From the NCBI RefSeq assembly GCF_002875945.1, contig NZ_MCZK01000036.1, positions 1 to 64,000 on the forward strand: 64,000 nucleotides of DNA. The letters run 5' to 3'. The notes beneath the pieces are model-generated. The model worked only from the letters and a program-made list of their open reading frames with translations. It did not search any database and was not told where the DNA came from. This DNA is from Vibrio lentus (lineage in GTDB: Bacteria > Pseudomonadota > Gammaproteobacteria > Enterobacterales > Vibrionaceae). The position numbers and the translations under genes were made by a program. Numbering within the stretch: position 1 is the first letter of the stretch; every line of letters begins with the position of its first letter. Of this stretch, positions 36,989 through 46,340 are shown piece after piece.

Positions 36989-37894
36989 TCAGCCTTTGCC
37001 ACGAGTACGGTTAGCGTTTGGTTTTGCATTTTTTTCGATAAATCCGAAAATCATGTCTGCTACATCTTTGCCTGTCGCTTTCTCTATACCTTCTAGGCCT
37101 GGAGAAGAGTTCACTTCCATTACAACTGGGCCATTCTTAGATTGTAGAATATCGACACCACATAGGTTTAACCCCATGATTTTCGCCGCGTTGATCGCTG
37201 TCGCGCGCTCTTCTTTAGATAGTTTAACCAGTTGAGCTGTGCCGCCACGGTGCAGGTTAGAGCGGAATTCACCCTCACCAGCTTGGCGCTTCATTGCTGC
37301 AATAACCTTGTTACCCACAACAAAACAACGGATGTCTGCGCCATTAGCTTCTTCAATGAACTCTTGAACCAAGATGTTCGCTTTTAGTCCCATGAATGCT
37401 TCGATAACGCTTTCAGCTGCTTTGTTTGTTTCTGCTAGAACTACGCCAATACCTTGAGTACCTTCAAGAAGCTTGATAACCAGTGGCGCCCCACCTACGT
37501 TTTTGATCAAGTCTTGAATCTTGTCTGGGCGGCTAGCGAAACCTGTTTTTGGTAAGCCAATACCTTTACGAGACAGCAGTTGTAGCGAGCGCAGTTTGTC
37601 GCGAGAACGACTGATTGCTACTGACTCATTGATACAAAAAGTGCCCATCATTTCGAATTGGCGAACAACCGCAGTGCCGTAAAAGGTAATGGAAGCGCCA
37701 ATACGTGGAATAACAGCATCGTATTGAGGTAGCTCTTCACCCATGTAGCGAATCTTCGGATTGTTACTCGCGATATCTATATCACAGTGCAGCGTGTCGA
37801 TAACATCGACCTGGTGACCACGAGCTTCTCCTGCCGCTTTTAAGCGAGAAGTAGAGTATAGATTTTCGTTGCGAGAAAGAATTGCGATACGCAT
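36989..37894 (-). CDS. rimK: ribosomal protein S6 L-glutamate ligase RimK
   Basis: A 301-residue ATP-grasp ligase. [18 protein letters not shown] is the usual start, [13 protein letters not shown] and [13 protein letters not shown] follow, then [17 protein letters not shown] (ATP-binding), [19 protein letters not shown] and [14 protein letters not shown] (metal/ATP residues). It adds glutamates to the C-terminus of S6. AAGGAAA precedes ATG 37894. Operon with the retropepsin-like gene. Confidence 0.96.
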   Translation of the reverse strand: MRIAILSRNENLYSTSRLKAAGEARGHQVDVIDTLHCDIDIASNNPKIRYMGEELPQYDAVIPRIGASITFYGTAVVRQFEMMGTFCINESVAISRSRDKLRSLQLLSRKGIGLPKTGFASRPDKIQDLIKNVGGAPLVIKLLEGTQGIGVVLAETNKAAESVIEAFMGLKANILVQEFIEEANGADIRCFVVGNKVIAAMKRQAGEGEFRSNLHRGGTAQLVKLSKEERATAINAAKIMGLNLCGVDILQSKNGPVVMEVNSSPGLEGIEKATGKDVADMIFGFIEKNAKPNANRTRGKG

Positions 37895-38104
37895 GGCGTT
37901 TCCTTAGTTAATACCTGATTGGTAACTGCAAATAAATTAGTTGTTAGCTGAGCTTTCAGTTTTTCTGATGCTCCTTGCTTGCTTCGGGGCGAACCTTAAG
38001 GCTTTTCGTTTAACTAAGAAAACGAATTAAATTTGTCGAGTCGACAACAGAAATTTATCGAGTGTGTGAGCGATTGGTACAGCAGGGTTGAGAGGGTGTT
38101 TGGA

Positions 38105-38171
38105 ATGGAAAAGCGAGTTGAGACCTAACTCATATTGGGGGTAGGAGCATATTAGGTTGTACTCAACTCGC
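38105..38171 (-). terminator. long-stem terminator of the small leftward unit
   Basis: Leftward, GCGAGTTGAG (38171-38162) pairs with CTCAACTCGC (38122-38113) and is followed by TTTTCC. Inside it, ACCTAA / TTAGGT forms a second stem. It stands about 25 bp after the stop of the 32-codon ORF and would also fit an sRNA 3' end. Confidence 0.7.
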
Positions 38172-38195
38172 GTTAACTCGGTGCTAAAAAGTGTA

Positions 38196-38294
38196 CTAAT
38201 AACGCCAGTTACATAGCTCTATAAGTGTTCGTAGTGCTTCTCTTTCGAGCTTGCTACAGGTGCTTTTTAACTTATTAAGATAGTATTTTCTCAT
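38196..38294 (-). CDS. possible small protein of 32 residues divergent from the SgrR-like gene
   Basis: ATG 38294 to TAG 38196-38198. The product starts MRKYYLNKLKSTCSKLERE and ends LIELCNWRY; it is basic, helical, with two cysteines and no membrane span. The ribosome site is weak (AGAAG about nine bases upstream). A terminator directly downstream supports a real transcript. It is divergent from an SgrR-family regulator, the position taken in enteric bacteria by the sgrS sRNA and its peptide SgrT, but there is no evident sequence similarity to SgrT. It could equally be chance coding within an sRNA. Confidence 0.4.
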   Translation of the reverse strand: MRKYYLNKLKSTCSKLEREALRTLIELCNWRY

Positions 38295-38497
38295 GATGAT
38301 TACTTCTTTTGTATTAGGTTTTGGTAGGAACTCGTCGTTCCTTGCTGACCCATTAATTATCGTTATTTAATAGGAAGTAATAAACAGATGGTTTTTTGTT
38401 AAGTTGTTCCTGTTTTCGTCTTTTAGCGCTACTTTTGGGCTGATGTGTTTTATAATGGGCTTAATCAGGAAGGGTTGTTTCTAAAAAGGTTCATTAT

Positions 38498-40282
38498 TTG
38501 TCTGATCTAAACATGATGCGTTACTACACAAGGCTAGATTCGTTCGAGCCTAACCTCTCACATTCGGTTACGTTAACTGAGGTCGCAGACAAGCTGTTCA
38601 CCAGCTTGCGCCATGCGCGAACCTTGTTAGGCAAGATGCATCAGGCTGAATGGGTGGTGTGGGAGCCAAAAGTCGGCAGGAATCAACGTTCTAATCTGAC
38701 CTTGCGCTTTAGCAATCAAGAATTGACTCAACATGTCGCCAGTAAACTGATAGAGCAGGGCAAATACGAAAAAGCGCTCTCAATTCTAGACAATGACCGC
38801 GCTGTATTTGGCTCTCTCCTCCAAGAAACCTCTGGCGCGACGATGCGTGAAGGGCTGCTGCACGTGCAATTAACCTATAAACGTAAGTTTGAATACCTAT
38901 TCCCGCACCATATTCACCGCAGTAGCGAACGATTTTTGATCAGGCAAGTGTTCAGTTGCCTCGTCACTTGTAATGGCAAGGGCAAGTTGAAGCCTGAACT
39001 GGCGCACCATTGGGAATATGATGCTGAAAAGTTGGTTTGGACTTTCTATTTGCGCCCCGGACTAACCTTCCACGATGGCCAACCCGTCGACGCCAAACAG
39101 CTAGTATCGTTGTTTACCGCCTTACAACCGCTACCTTTCTATCAGACAGAGTTAGCCCATGTTGCTTCGGTTTACAGTGAGCAGCCGTTAAGAATCAGTT
39201 TCCAACTGACCAAAGCTGACACTGGCTTTGCTGGTTTGTTGGCTGGTGTTAAGTATTCGATTCAACCTGCTGCGCAAGTCACACGAGAGCCATCGCCATT
39301 AAATTCGGTGTCTCATGCTGTGATTGGAACCGGCCCTTTCAAAGTGGTTGAGACCAATAATGAACGCATCAAGCTTGCGGCATTTGAGCTCTATTATGGT
39401 TGTCGTTCTTTGACCGATGAGGTGACTATTTGGCAGTTTGAAGAATCGATGACGGGCAGTGCTCGTTTCGATGACAGTCAAATGCAGGTGTCACCTTATG
39501 AAGACTCGTCTTGTTTTCATCAACTCGGGAAAAGCGATGCGAAGTTGGTGTCGGCTGAAACTGATGGCCTTCGTAGCCGAGTTGAGGATGGGTGTTTGTT
39601 TATTCTATTTAATCAGAATTCAGCGGCGAGTCTGTTAACGGATGAGCAGCGTAAGTACATCGCAGGGATAGCCAACCCACAAGCGGTATTGTCTCAATTG
39701 GAAAAAAATCAAGGTTTGTTCAGTGTCTCTTTTGCTGAGAACATCCTACCAAGTTGGCAGAAATTGTATCGAACGCCCCCGAAAGAGACGCAACTGCCTA
39801 AAAAGATGAGCATCGCCGTTTATAACTATTACGCGCTCTATCGATGTGCTATTTGCGTATCAGACATACTCAAACGATATGGTGTGGAAGTTGAGGTGAA
39901 TACTTATAGCTTTCGAGAACTGGCACAACTCTCTCAGAGCGGTGACCTTAAAGAAGACTTGGTGTTGTGTAACCTCAACTTAGACGACAATGCGCCATCT
40001 TCATTGTTTTCGTGGTTAATGAATGACCCCGTGTTGCACTCGGCGCTAGGTGAGATGAACAGTGATTGGCTCAAACAGCGCTTAGATCATCACAAAGCCT
40101 CAGTTGAACTGCCGAATTACTTGGCAGAGTTGGAGCCCGTTGCGTCCACGTTGATTTCTGATTATTGGTTAGTGCCGATGTTCCATCACCTACAAACCGT
40201 GCGTTTTCAAGGCATTTTGAAAAACGTAGCCATCACCAACTGGGGATGGCCAGATTTCAAGAATGTATGGTCTGCTGATTAG
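38498..40282 (+). CDS. SgrR-family transcriptional regulator with solute-binding domain
   Basis: A 594-residue regulator. Residues 1-120 are an SgrR-type winged helix (LTEVADKLFTSLRHARTLLGKMHQAEWVVWEPKVGRNQRSNL), and the remainder is a periplasmic-binding-protein family 5 domain (ELAHHWEYDAEKLVWTFYLRPGLTFHDGQPVDAKQLV; GTGPFKVVE) used as an intracellular ligand sensor. The start is TTG 38498 with AAGG at eight-base spacing; ATG 38513 is the alternative. E. coli SgrR senses sugar-phosphate stress and drives sgrS; the ligand here is unknown. A small divergent unit sits upstream. Monocistronic. Confidence 0.87.
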   Translation: MSDLNMMRYYTRLDSFEPNLSHSVTLTEVADKLFTSLRHARTLLGKMHQAEWVVWEPKVGRNQRSNLTLRFSNQELTQHVASKLIEQGKYEKALSILDNDRAVFGSLLQETSGATMREGLLHVQLTYKRKFEYLFPHHIHRSSERFLIRQVFSCLVTCNGKGKLKPELAHHWEYDAEKLVWTFYLRPGLTFHDGQPVDAKQLVSLFTALQPLPFYQTELAHVASVYSEQPLRISFQLTKADTGFAGLLAGVKYSIQPAAQVTREPSPLNSVSHAVIGTGPFKVVETNNERIKLAAFELYYGCRSLTDEVTIWQFEESMTGSARFDDSQMQVSPYEDSSCFHQLGKSDAKLVSAETDGLRSRVEDGCLFILFNQNSAASLLTDEQRKYIAGIANPQAVLSQLEKNQGLFSVSFAENILPSWQKLYRTPPKETQLPKKMSIAVYNYYALYRCAICVSDILKRYGVEVEVNTYSFRELAQLSQSGDLKEDLVLCNLNLDDNAPSSLFSWLMNDPVLHSALGEMNSDWLKQRLDHHKASVELPNYLAELEPVASTLISDYWLVPMFHHLQTVRFQGILKNVAITNWGWPDFKNVWSAD

Positions 40283-40344
40283 CTTTAATTTTTACTGACA
40301 AAACTCAGGTCACTAGTTTTTCTAGGAAGACTTAAATTGTGAGA

Positions 40345-42270
40345 TCAGCATTTGTACTGAGAAACCAGATTCGTTAAATGCATCGCTTTGGCGCGCAAGT
40401 GCTGACACTCCTGAGCTGTTCGCTCAATCATGTTATCGCTCTCTCTGGCGATTTCAGAAATGCCGGAGATGTGCGGTGATATCTCGTTGATCACATTGGA
40501 TTGCTGCCCTGTCGCAGAGGCGATCTGCATGTTCATAGCATTCATCTCATCAACGCTATGAGAAATACTCGATAGCTGTTGCTCTGAATTGGAAGCCTCT
40601 ACTCGACAGTTAGTTCCTAATGTGGTGCTTGTTTCTATCGCTGCCACGGCTTGTTGCGTGCGCTGTTGAAGTTTTTCGATGATGCCACGTATCTCTTCAG
40701 TTGATGCCTGGCTTCGTGAGGCGAGCGTTCTTACTTCGTCAGCAACCACCGAAAAGCCACGGCCTTGCTCACCAGCCCGAGCGGCTTCGATTGCCGCATT
40801 CAATGCTAACAAGTTCGTTTGTTCTGAAACACCGCTGATCACATCCAACACAGTGTCGATAGAGTTAGCATCTTGAGCGAGTTGATTAACGATTGCCGTG
40901 GTGTCGTCGAGTTGTTGGTTCATGTGCTCAATACTTTCTGAGGTGACGGTGACCGATTTTTGGCCGATGCTTATCGCACTAGAAGCTCTGCTCGCGCTAT
41001 CGGCAGCACCGTTAGCATTTTGGGCGATTTCGTCAGAGCTGGCTCCCATCTCGTGAATGGCTGTGGCGACTTGTGCTATTTGGCTAGTTTGTTGTTTGAT
41101 GTCTTGTTCCATCGATTGAGCCATTCGATCCACACTCTGAATGGATTCTGATATTTGCTGACCCGTATTCGACACGTCTTTAAGCAGCTCGCTAAGGTAT
41201 TGAACAAATTGGTTATATCCTTTCGCAATCTGGCCTATTTCATCATGACGGGAGTCATCCAAGCGAAGCGTTAGATCGCCACCGCCTTTTCCTATCTGTT
41301 GCAATAGTTCTGCAACCTCAACGAAAGGCAGCAACAGTTTGTTGGTCGCCCATGCTGCGATTGGTGTGTAGATTGCAGCGATGAGTAAAGCCATAAAGAT
41401 GATGGTTTGACTGAAGCCGTTTAATTCACTTAATACTTCTTGCTTAGGGATCTGAGTAATCAGAGTCCAACCAATCCCCGGCATCGCTTTGGAGCCTAGA
41501 ATTTGAGGCTGCCCGTCAACAACACCCTCATGAACAATGGTTTGCTGACTACCGAGTAGCAGGCTACTTTCAATTCCGACAGAGTCCAGCGACTGACCAA
41601 TTAGGTTTTTGTCTGGGTGAACCTTGATGATCCCTTGTTTATCGACCAGAAAAACAATACCGCTTTTACCCACGCTGTGGTTGCTGATCAACTGGGTAAT
41701 ACTTTCCAAGGTCAAGCCGATGCCAGTCACACCGATACGTTCGCCGTTTCGAGTCACCACATAGTTGACAAATAGCGCTGGGATTCCAGTACCGGCATCA
41801 ATATCTAAAGAGAGCTCAAACGCTTTGTCTGACTGGATAAAACGGTAGAACCATTGGTCACTTTGTTCGTTGGCTGAGATAGTTTTCAGAACGCCATTGT
41901 GTGTGTAGTAAGTACTTGCTTCGTCTGATACATAATAGGCACTGATGGCATTGAATTCGTTTTTGACCGACTCAAGATAGGCGCGGAGGTTTTTCTCTGA
42001 GAGTGAGGCTTGCTTCATCAGAGGAGAGAGCGTCATCATCTTTGATGCGAGAATAGGGGTTTCTAACTTCAGGTTGATTTCATTACTCACCTCGCCAAGC
42101 GAAGCAGGCAGCTCTCTTTCAAAGGTTCTATCAATTAAAATGGCTCGGCTCGATTGAAATGAGTAAATCCCCATCACGCTGATAATGGCGAGAGCTGCGA
42201 TGATCGTCGCCAATATTGCCTTAGTTCGTATAGTAAATTGCAATTTAGAGTCCCTTCTAAAAACGTCCAA
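40345..42270 (-). CDS. methyl-accepting chemotaxis protein (dCache sensor)
   Basis: A 641-residue receptor. TM1 at about residues 18-36, a periplasmic double-Cache domain (about 40-280; [55 protein letters not shown]), TM2 at ~285-308, HAMP, then the signalling hairpin with [37 protein letters not shown]. Cache sensors of this type often bind amino acids or other small metabolites. No CheR-tethering pentapeptide is seen at the C-terminus. The upstream DNA has palindrome ATTTGTACAAAT (42351-42362). Confidence 0.94.
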   Translation of the reverse strand: MDVFRRDSKLQFTIRTKAILATIIAALAIISVMGIYSFQSSRAILIDRTFERELPASLGEVSNEINLKLETPILASKMMTLSPLMKQASLSEKNLRAYLESVKNEFNAISAYYVSDEASTYYTHNGVLKTISANEQSDQWFYRFIQSDKAFELSLDIDAGTGIPALFVNYVVTRNGERIGVTGIGLTLESITQLISNHSVGKSGIVFLVDKQGIIKVHPDKNLIGQSLDSVGIESSLLLGSQQTIVHEGVVDGQPQILGSKAMPGIGWTLITQIPKQEVLSELNGFSQTIIFMALLIAAIYTPIAAWATNKLLLPFVEVAELLQQIGKGGGDLTLRLDDSRHDEIGQIAKGYNQFVQYLSELLKDVSNTGQQISESIQSVDRMAQSMEQDIKQQTSQIAQVATAIHEMGASSDEIAQNANGAADSASRASSAISIGQKSVTVTSESIEHMNQQLDDTTAIVNQLAQDANSIDTVLDVISGVSEQTNLLALNAAIEAARAGEQGRGFSVVADEVRTLASRSQASTEEIRGIIEKLQQRTQQAVAAIETSTTLGTNCRVEASNSEQQLSSISHSVDEMNAMNMQIASATGQQSNVINEISPHISGISEIARESDNMIERTAQECQHLRAKAMHLTNLVSQYKC

Positions 42271-42522
42271 TGTTTATTTGTAAATATAATGTTAAATAAA
42301 ACCTGACTCTTTGGTCAATAAATGAATTGTAGAAGTGAGGGTTGAGCGATATTTGTACAAATGTGGAAGATCTTTCCTATTTGTATTTTTGAAGTCGAGT
42401 TCTATACGCTCACGTCTCACAAATTAAAAGTTACACTCATCGGTTTACTTTTGTATTTTGATATGTAAACTATCCAGTGTAGTTTTTGTGTTGGGTTTAT
42501 CCCAATGATTAAAGAGATACCA

Positions 42523-43584
42523 ATGAAAAAATATCTATTACCGATTTTAGGAGTACTTGCCGTGGTCGCTATCGTAAGCACAGGTTCACAATCAAACGAC
42601 AATCTAGATAAGCTTCCGAAGAAGTTTGTTAACAGTGAACTGGAATACAAATCGGGTATGTCTGATATTTTTTCAATCTTGAAAGCGTATGTGACAGTGG
42701 AAAGGAATGAGTCAGTGCCGCGTGCTGCATTGCCTTTAATGCCTATGACAGCCGAGCAGTTGCTAGAAGAGACTGAAGACGTTGCGTACCGCTTAGGTCA
42801 CTCAAGTGTGCTGATGAAGCTGGATGGCAAGCTTGTGATGACCGATCCTGTGTTCAGTGACCGAGCATCACCCGTGCAATGGATGGGGCCAAAGCGCTTC
42901 CACCCAACACCAATCTCACTGCAAGATCTACCTGACATTGATGTGGTAGTTATCAGCCATGATCACTACGACCATTTAGATAAAGGTGCGGTTAAAGTAT
43001 TAGCCGACAAAGTAGGGACATTCTTGGTCCCACTTAGAGTCGGAGCGCTACTTGAAAAGTGGGGCGTGGATAAAGAAAAGATCATTGAATTGAACTGGTG
43101 GGAATCGGCAACAGCCTCAGGTATTGAGTTTACTTTGACGCCGACACAGCACTTCTCTGGCCGTGGCTTACTTGACCGTGACCAAACCCTATGGGGTAGC
43201 TGGGTGATTAACGCTTCAGACAAGAAAGTATTCTTTAGTGGTGACTCTGGTTACTTCAATGGCTTTAAAGAGATTGGTGAGCGTTTCGGACCGTTTGATT
43301 TAACCATGGTAGAAACAGGCGCGTACAACTCGCTTTGGGCGGATATTCATATGTTCCCAGAGCAAAGCGTTCAAGCGCACATCGACCTTCAAGGTAAGGT
43401 GATGATGCCAATCCACAACAGTACCTTTGACCTTTCTATGCACGACTGGCAAGACCCAATGGAACAAGCATTGGCGATAAGCAAAGAGCGAGATGTGCAA
43501 ATGGTGAGCCCTGTGATGGGTGAACGACTCGTCATTTCAGAACCTGTACCTGTTCAAGCCTGGTGGAAACTGGCATCGAATTAG
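42523..43584 (+). CDS. NAPE-PLD/UlaG-like metallo-beta-lactamase-fold hydrolase, N-terminal anchor
   Basis: A 353-residue protein starting at ATG 42523 (AAAGAG upstream; frame opens at 42505). Residues 3-20 are hydrophobic, a signal peptide or anchor. YRLGHSSVLMKLDGKLVMTDPVFSDRASPVQWMGPKRF, ISHDHYDHLD (metal site), GDSGYF and MPIHNSTF are typical of the NAPE-phospholipase D/RomA-like MBL group. It may act on phospholipids or lipopeptides at the envelope; the substrate is not established. Followed by a terminator. Confidence 0.85.
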   Translation: MKKYLLPILGVLAVVAIVSTGSQSNDNLDKLPKKFVNSELEYKSGMSDIFSILKAYVTVERNESVPRAALPLMPMTAEQLLEETEDVAYRLGHSSVLMKLDGKLVMTDPVFSDRASPVQWMGPKRFHPTPISLQDLPDIDVVVISHDHYDHLDKGAVKVLADKVGTFLVPLRVGALLEKWGVDKEKIIELNWWESATASGIEFTLTPTQHFSGRGLLDRDQTLWGSWVINASDKKVFFSGDSGYFNGFKEIGERFGPFDLTMVETGAYNSLWADIHMFPEQSVQAHIDLQGKVMMPIHNSTFDLSMHDWQDPMEQALAISKERDVQMVSPVMGERLVISEPVPVQAWWKLASN

Positions 43585-43642
43585 AGCTTGTACCAGATAG
43601 ACATAGCTAAACCGATAAGCTACATAAACCCAGCTCATACAC

Positions 43643-43677
43643 AAAACGCCACCAATCGTGGATTCGGTGGCGTTTTT
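43643..43677. terminator. bidirectional terminator
   Basis: Stem AAAACGCCACC / GGTGGCGTTTT with an inner AATC/GATT pairing, flanked by A and T runs; placed between convergent genes. Confidence 0.9.
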
Positions 43678-43716
43678 GCTTTTTGAAATGAGTGGCTTGT
43701 CCGAAAAGACTTCTTC

Positions 43717-44151
43717 TTATTTAGAGCAACTTTCGAGATTCTTTGCCATTTTGTTGGCGACTTTTCGGAACTGTTCTAGTTCATCTTCGGCCATGCCTTT
43801 GGTCATTCTCTGCAGCATCTCTCGATCAATATTCGAAACCTTACCCATGATCTCTTGACCCTTATCGGTCAGAACCAATAACTGGCTACGCTTGTCTTCT
43901 GGGTTCGGAGATTTCTTCACAAGCTCTTGATTGATCAATGCATTAATTAATCTCGTGACCTGCGCTTTATCGCGATTTAAGAAGTGCGCGATATCGATAG
44001 CCGTACATGGGGACTTCTTAGTAATGATCTTCATGACGCGAATGTTCATTGGTGCGATCTCAGAGTCCAAGCTCTCAATCTGCTCGCTCATTTGACGTTT
44101 CAAAGAGTGTACCAAACGAAAGATAGACTCTAGCGATGTGTTATCAGACAT
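43717..44151 (-). CDS. MarR-family transcriptional regulator
   Basis: A 144-residue winged-helix regulator. CTAIDIAHFLNRDKAQVTRLINALINQELVKKSPNPEDKRSQLLVLTDKGQEIM covers the recognition helix and wing with the Asp-x-Arg-Ser tip. It is divergent from a DUF2798 membrane-protein gene, and two near-identical palindromes in the shared region are the likely operators, giving autoregulation and control of the membrane protein (inference). Confidence 0.92.
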   Translation of the reverse strand: MSDNTSLESIFRLVHSLKRQMSEQIESLDSEIAPMNIRVMKIITKKSPCTAIDIAHFLNRDKAQVTRLINALINQELVKKSPNPEDKRSQLLVLTDKGQEIMGKVSNIDREMLQRMTKGMAEDELEQFRKVANKMAKNLESCSK

Positions 44152-44171
44152 AAACGATCCTCAGAAAAGTG

Positions 44172-44214
44172 GTTGACAATATCAACTACTGTATTTATGG
44201 TTGACATTATCAAC
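44172..44214. promoter_or_regulatory. twin MarR-type operators
   Basis: GTTGACAATATCAAC (44172-44186) and GTTGACATTATCAAC (44200-44214) differ at one centre base pair and are spaced 28 bp centre to centre. They lie between the divergent MarR and DUF2798 genes and probably cover both promoters. Confidence 0.85.
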
Positions 44215-44248
44215 TTAATTGTTCGTAAATTCAAGACAGGAAATAGAT

Positions 44249-44740
44249 ATGACGATTCAAGCAACACTAACGCCAACTCTTCCTGAGCAAAAAGGCACCC
44301 CAGTTTTATACAAAATTTTGGTCATGATGAGCTTAATGCTAACCATTGGCGGCAGCTTAACGGCCGTGATGACCTACATGAATGTCGGATTCGGTGAGGC
44401 ATTCATCGGCAACTGGCTCTCTTCGTTAGCTCTAGTTGTCGTGATTATGATGCCAATTGGCGTGGTAATGATGACTTTGGTGACTAAGTTGGTCGCCAAG
44501 GTATTACCCAATTACGGCGAGAAAGCTCGCAACCTAATCGTGGGATTGATTATGGCTTTGATCATGGAGTCCATCATGGCATTTGTAACAGCGGCAAATA
44601 ATATTGGATTTTCGGATACATCGGCGTTTACCAGTGGATGGTTTAATGGATTTATTGCTGCGCTCCCGATTGGCCTTACGATCATGGTCGTGATGTCGAT
44701 GACGGTTAAACCTAAGCTAGAACGATTCATGAAGAGCTAG
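44249..44740 (+). CDS. DUF2798 membrane protein
   Basis: A 163-residue protein with four hydrophobic spans arranged as two DUF2798-like halves (MMSLMLTIGGSLTAVMTYMN...GNWLSSLALVVVIMMPIGVVMM and LIMALIMESIMAFVTAANNIG...GFIAALPIGLTIMVVMSM). Function of the family is unknown. ATG 44249 has AGGAAA upstream; the frame opens at 44219. Under the twin MarR palindromes and 34 bp before a DUF3861 gene, so probably one operon. Confidence 0.85.
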   Translation: MTIQATLTPTLPEQKGTPVLYKILVMMSLMLTIGGSLTAVMTYMNVGFGEAFIGNWLSSLALVVVIMMPIGVVMMTLVTKLVAKVLPNYGEKARNLIVGLIMALIMESIMAFVTAANNIGFSDTSAFTSGWFNGFIAALPIGLTIMVVMSMTVKPKLERFMKS

Positions 44741-44774
44741 CCAACACACTTTTTAAGCATTGTAGGAGATCCAC

Positions 44775-45080
44775 ATGACAGCATTCACAGGCAAACATAA
44801 CAACTACCTTATCACTATCGAAGAAGTGAACATCAAAGAAGATCGTGAACTGCAAACCATGCAGTTTGAAATTGAAGACAGAGAAAACATGTTCGCGATT
44901 GTTGAGAAGATCAAACAAGACAGCGGCTTAGACGAGCAATCAGCGGCGCGACTCGGGGTGAGCATCCGCTTACTTGGCCCAATGATGATGCAAGATAGAA
45001 AGCACCCTCTGTTTGTTGATTTCATGCCTCACTTTAGAAACTTCATGCAGAATCTGAAGAAGACGTTAAAAGGGCAGTAA
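44775..45080 (+). CDS. DUF3861-family small protein
   Basis: A 101-residue soluble protein, start ATG 44775 with AGGAGAT upstream. YLITIEEVNIKEDRELQTMQFEIEDRENMFAIVEKIKQ and LGVSIRLLGPMMMQDRKHPLFVDFMPHFRNFM fit DUF3861, whose role is unknown. Likely co-transcribed with the DUF2798 gene under MarR control. Confidence 0.82.
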   Translation: MTAFTGKHNNYLITIEEVNIKEDRELQTMQFEIEDRENMFAIVEKIKQDSGLDEQSAARLGVSIRLLGPMMMQDRKHPLFVDFMPHFRNFMQNLKKTLKGQ

Positions 45081-45107
45081 AGCCTAATCATCAGTAGTAC
45101 GCTTAGA

Positions 45108-45137
45108 AAGCCAGTAATCAATTTACTGGCTTTTTTG
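45108..45137 (+). terminator. intrinsic terminator
   Basis: Stem AAGCCAGTAA / TTACTGGCTT, loop TCAAT, followed by a T run, 28 bp after the DUF3861 stop. Confidence 0.92.
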
Positions 45138-45143
45138 TATCTA

Positions 45144-45305
45144 ATACCAATCGTAGTAAATAACTGGTCAGCCTAGCTGGTTAAAACGCTCGATAACTGC
45201 GTTATAATTTTTGATTGTAGAATAACTACTTATCAAAAAATGATTCCTTGTTCTCAAACCTTTTTCCGGCGCTATTTCTGAACACTTACTTACTGTGATT
45301 GGTAT
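45144..45305. repeat. Vibrio-type miniature repeat with ATACCAATC ends
   Basis: A ~162-bp noncoding block bounded by inverted ends ATACCAATC (45144-45152) and GATTGGTAT (45297-45305). Its interior (GTAGTAAATAACTGGTCAGC, GCTCGATAACTGCGTTAT, TTCTGAACACTTACTTACTG) matches a dispersed intergenic repeat I recall from several Vibrio genomes. No ORF or transposase; target duplication is not obvious (AAT / AAA flanks). Only one copy is seen in the window. Confidence 0.72.
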
Positions 45306-45449
45306 AAATCAAAATAGTTTCAGTTGTTTACGTTTAGAATATGCGAAAATTGATGGCTGAATTTTCGGTGTTGCTTCGTTGTTGAATTGTCTATTCAAGC
45401 TTCAATAAATCCGATATTATACGGGTCATAAAAATAAAAGTGGTATTAT

Positions 45450-46214
45450 ATGACAAATCTATTTAAGCAAGCAGCTGAAGAACTGCTGAGTCGCCGTGTT
45501 GCGGGAACCAAAGCACCAAGATTGGACGAGCAGTACCGCCCGAATAACTTGGAAGATGCGCTAAAGATCCAATCCTCAATGATCGATCTCAAGAGCGACA
45601 AAGTCGGTGGTTGGAAGTGTTTACTTCCTTTGGCTGAAGACAAGTTCATTGTAGCGCCTATCTTCTCGGGCAGCGTTCAGCAAGGTGAGGTTTGCGAACT
45701 GTTTGCTGACAACGACGTAGTACGTGTTGAGCCTGAAATTGCATTTACGCTCGTTAAGAGCCTGCCTGCAAGCCAAGAAGGTTACAGCGAAGAGCAAATC
45801 AACGACGCGATCGGTTCTTGCCACATGGCTCTTGAGTTGATGCAGTCACGTTTTGCTGATGACAGCGGTGCTGAGTTCTACGAAAAGCTTGCTGATGGCC
45901 TAGTAAACCAAGGCTTGTTCATTGGCCCAGAGATTGACCGTGAAAAAGCGTTCACTTCTGCTGAGATCAATATTGAAGTGACTCAAGGCGAACAAGTTCA
46001 AGCGTTTGCAGGTAAGCACCCAAATACATTACCACCAAGCCCTATCTACTGGCTGATCAACTACATGACTCGTCGTGGCATTGATTTCCAAGCGGGTGAA
46101 GCAATCATCACGGGTTCATACTGCGGTATCGTGGAGATGGGCTTCGATAAACCGACGACCTTCCATTACGAAGGCATTGGTGAATACCAAGTGACGTTCC
46201 AACAAAAAAACTAA
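45450..46214 (+). CDS. 2-keto-4-pentenoate hydratase/fumarylacetoacetase-like protein (MhpD type)
   Basis: A 254-residue protein. VGGWKCLLPL, RVEPEIAFTLVKSLP (metal-binding Glu pair), CHMALELMQSRF and PPSPIYWLINYMTRRGIDFQAGEAIITGSYCGIVEM align with the MhpD/OHED hydratase layout. It probably hydrates or decarboxylates a 2-keto acid; no aromatic-degradation genes surround it, so the substrate is open. It has a weak ribosome site (AAAGTGG) before ATG 45450. Confidence 0.83.
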   Translation: MTNLFKQAAEELLSRRVAGTKAPRLDEQYRPNNLEDALKIQSSMIDLKSDKVGGWKCLLPLAEDKFIVAPIFSGSVQQGEVCELFADNDVVRVEPEIAFTLVKSLPASQEGYSEEQINDAIGSCHMALELMQSRFADDSGAEFYEKLADGLVNQGLFIGPEIDREKAFTSAEINIEVTQGEQVQAFAGKHPNTLPPSPIYWLINYMTRRGIDFQAGEAIITGSYCGIVEMGFDKPTTFHYEGIGEYQVTFQQKN

Positions 46215-46275
46215 GCAAGAAAACAGCTAAATTAGCAACAGCACTAAGCAAGCAAAAGCTAGCTTCTGTGTACAC

Positions 46276-46311
46276 GCTATTTGTTCTCGAAAAGCTATCT
46301 GTTCTCAAAAG
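46276..46311. repeat. 18-bp imperfect tandem duplication
   Basis: GCTATTTGTTCTCGAAAA (46276-46293) is repeated as GCTATCTGTTCTCAAAAG (46294-46311), then GCTATTT again enters the terminator stem. It is noncoding. Confidence 0.7.
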
Positions 46312-46340
46312 GCTATTTACTGGTGAGTAAATAGCCTTTT
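46307..46340 (+). terminator. intrinsic terminator after the hydratase gene
   Basis: 15-bp perfect stem AAAAGGCTATTTACT / AGTAAATAGCCTTTT with loop GGTG. Confidence 0.85.

Larger units (their letters stand above)
37895..38497. other. 603-bp gap with a small leftward transcription unit
   Basis: Between rimK and the SgrR-like gene. It holds a 32-codon leftward ORF (38196-38294), a terminator for it (38113-38171), and the promoters of rimK and the SgrR-like gene. TCGAGTCGAC-type short palindromes occur near 38036-38045. No other ORF is supported. Confidence 0.6.

Noticed and set aside
42417..42650. Leftward 77-codon frame at the start of the NAPE-PLD-like gene
   Set aside because: Overlaps the promoter and N-terminal anchor of a well-supported gene, with no ribosome site.
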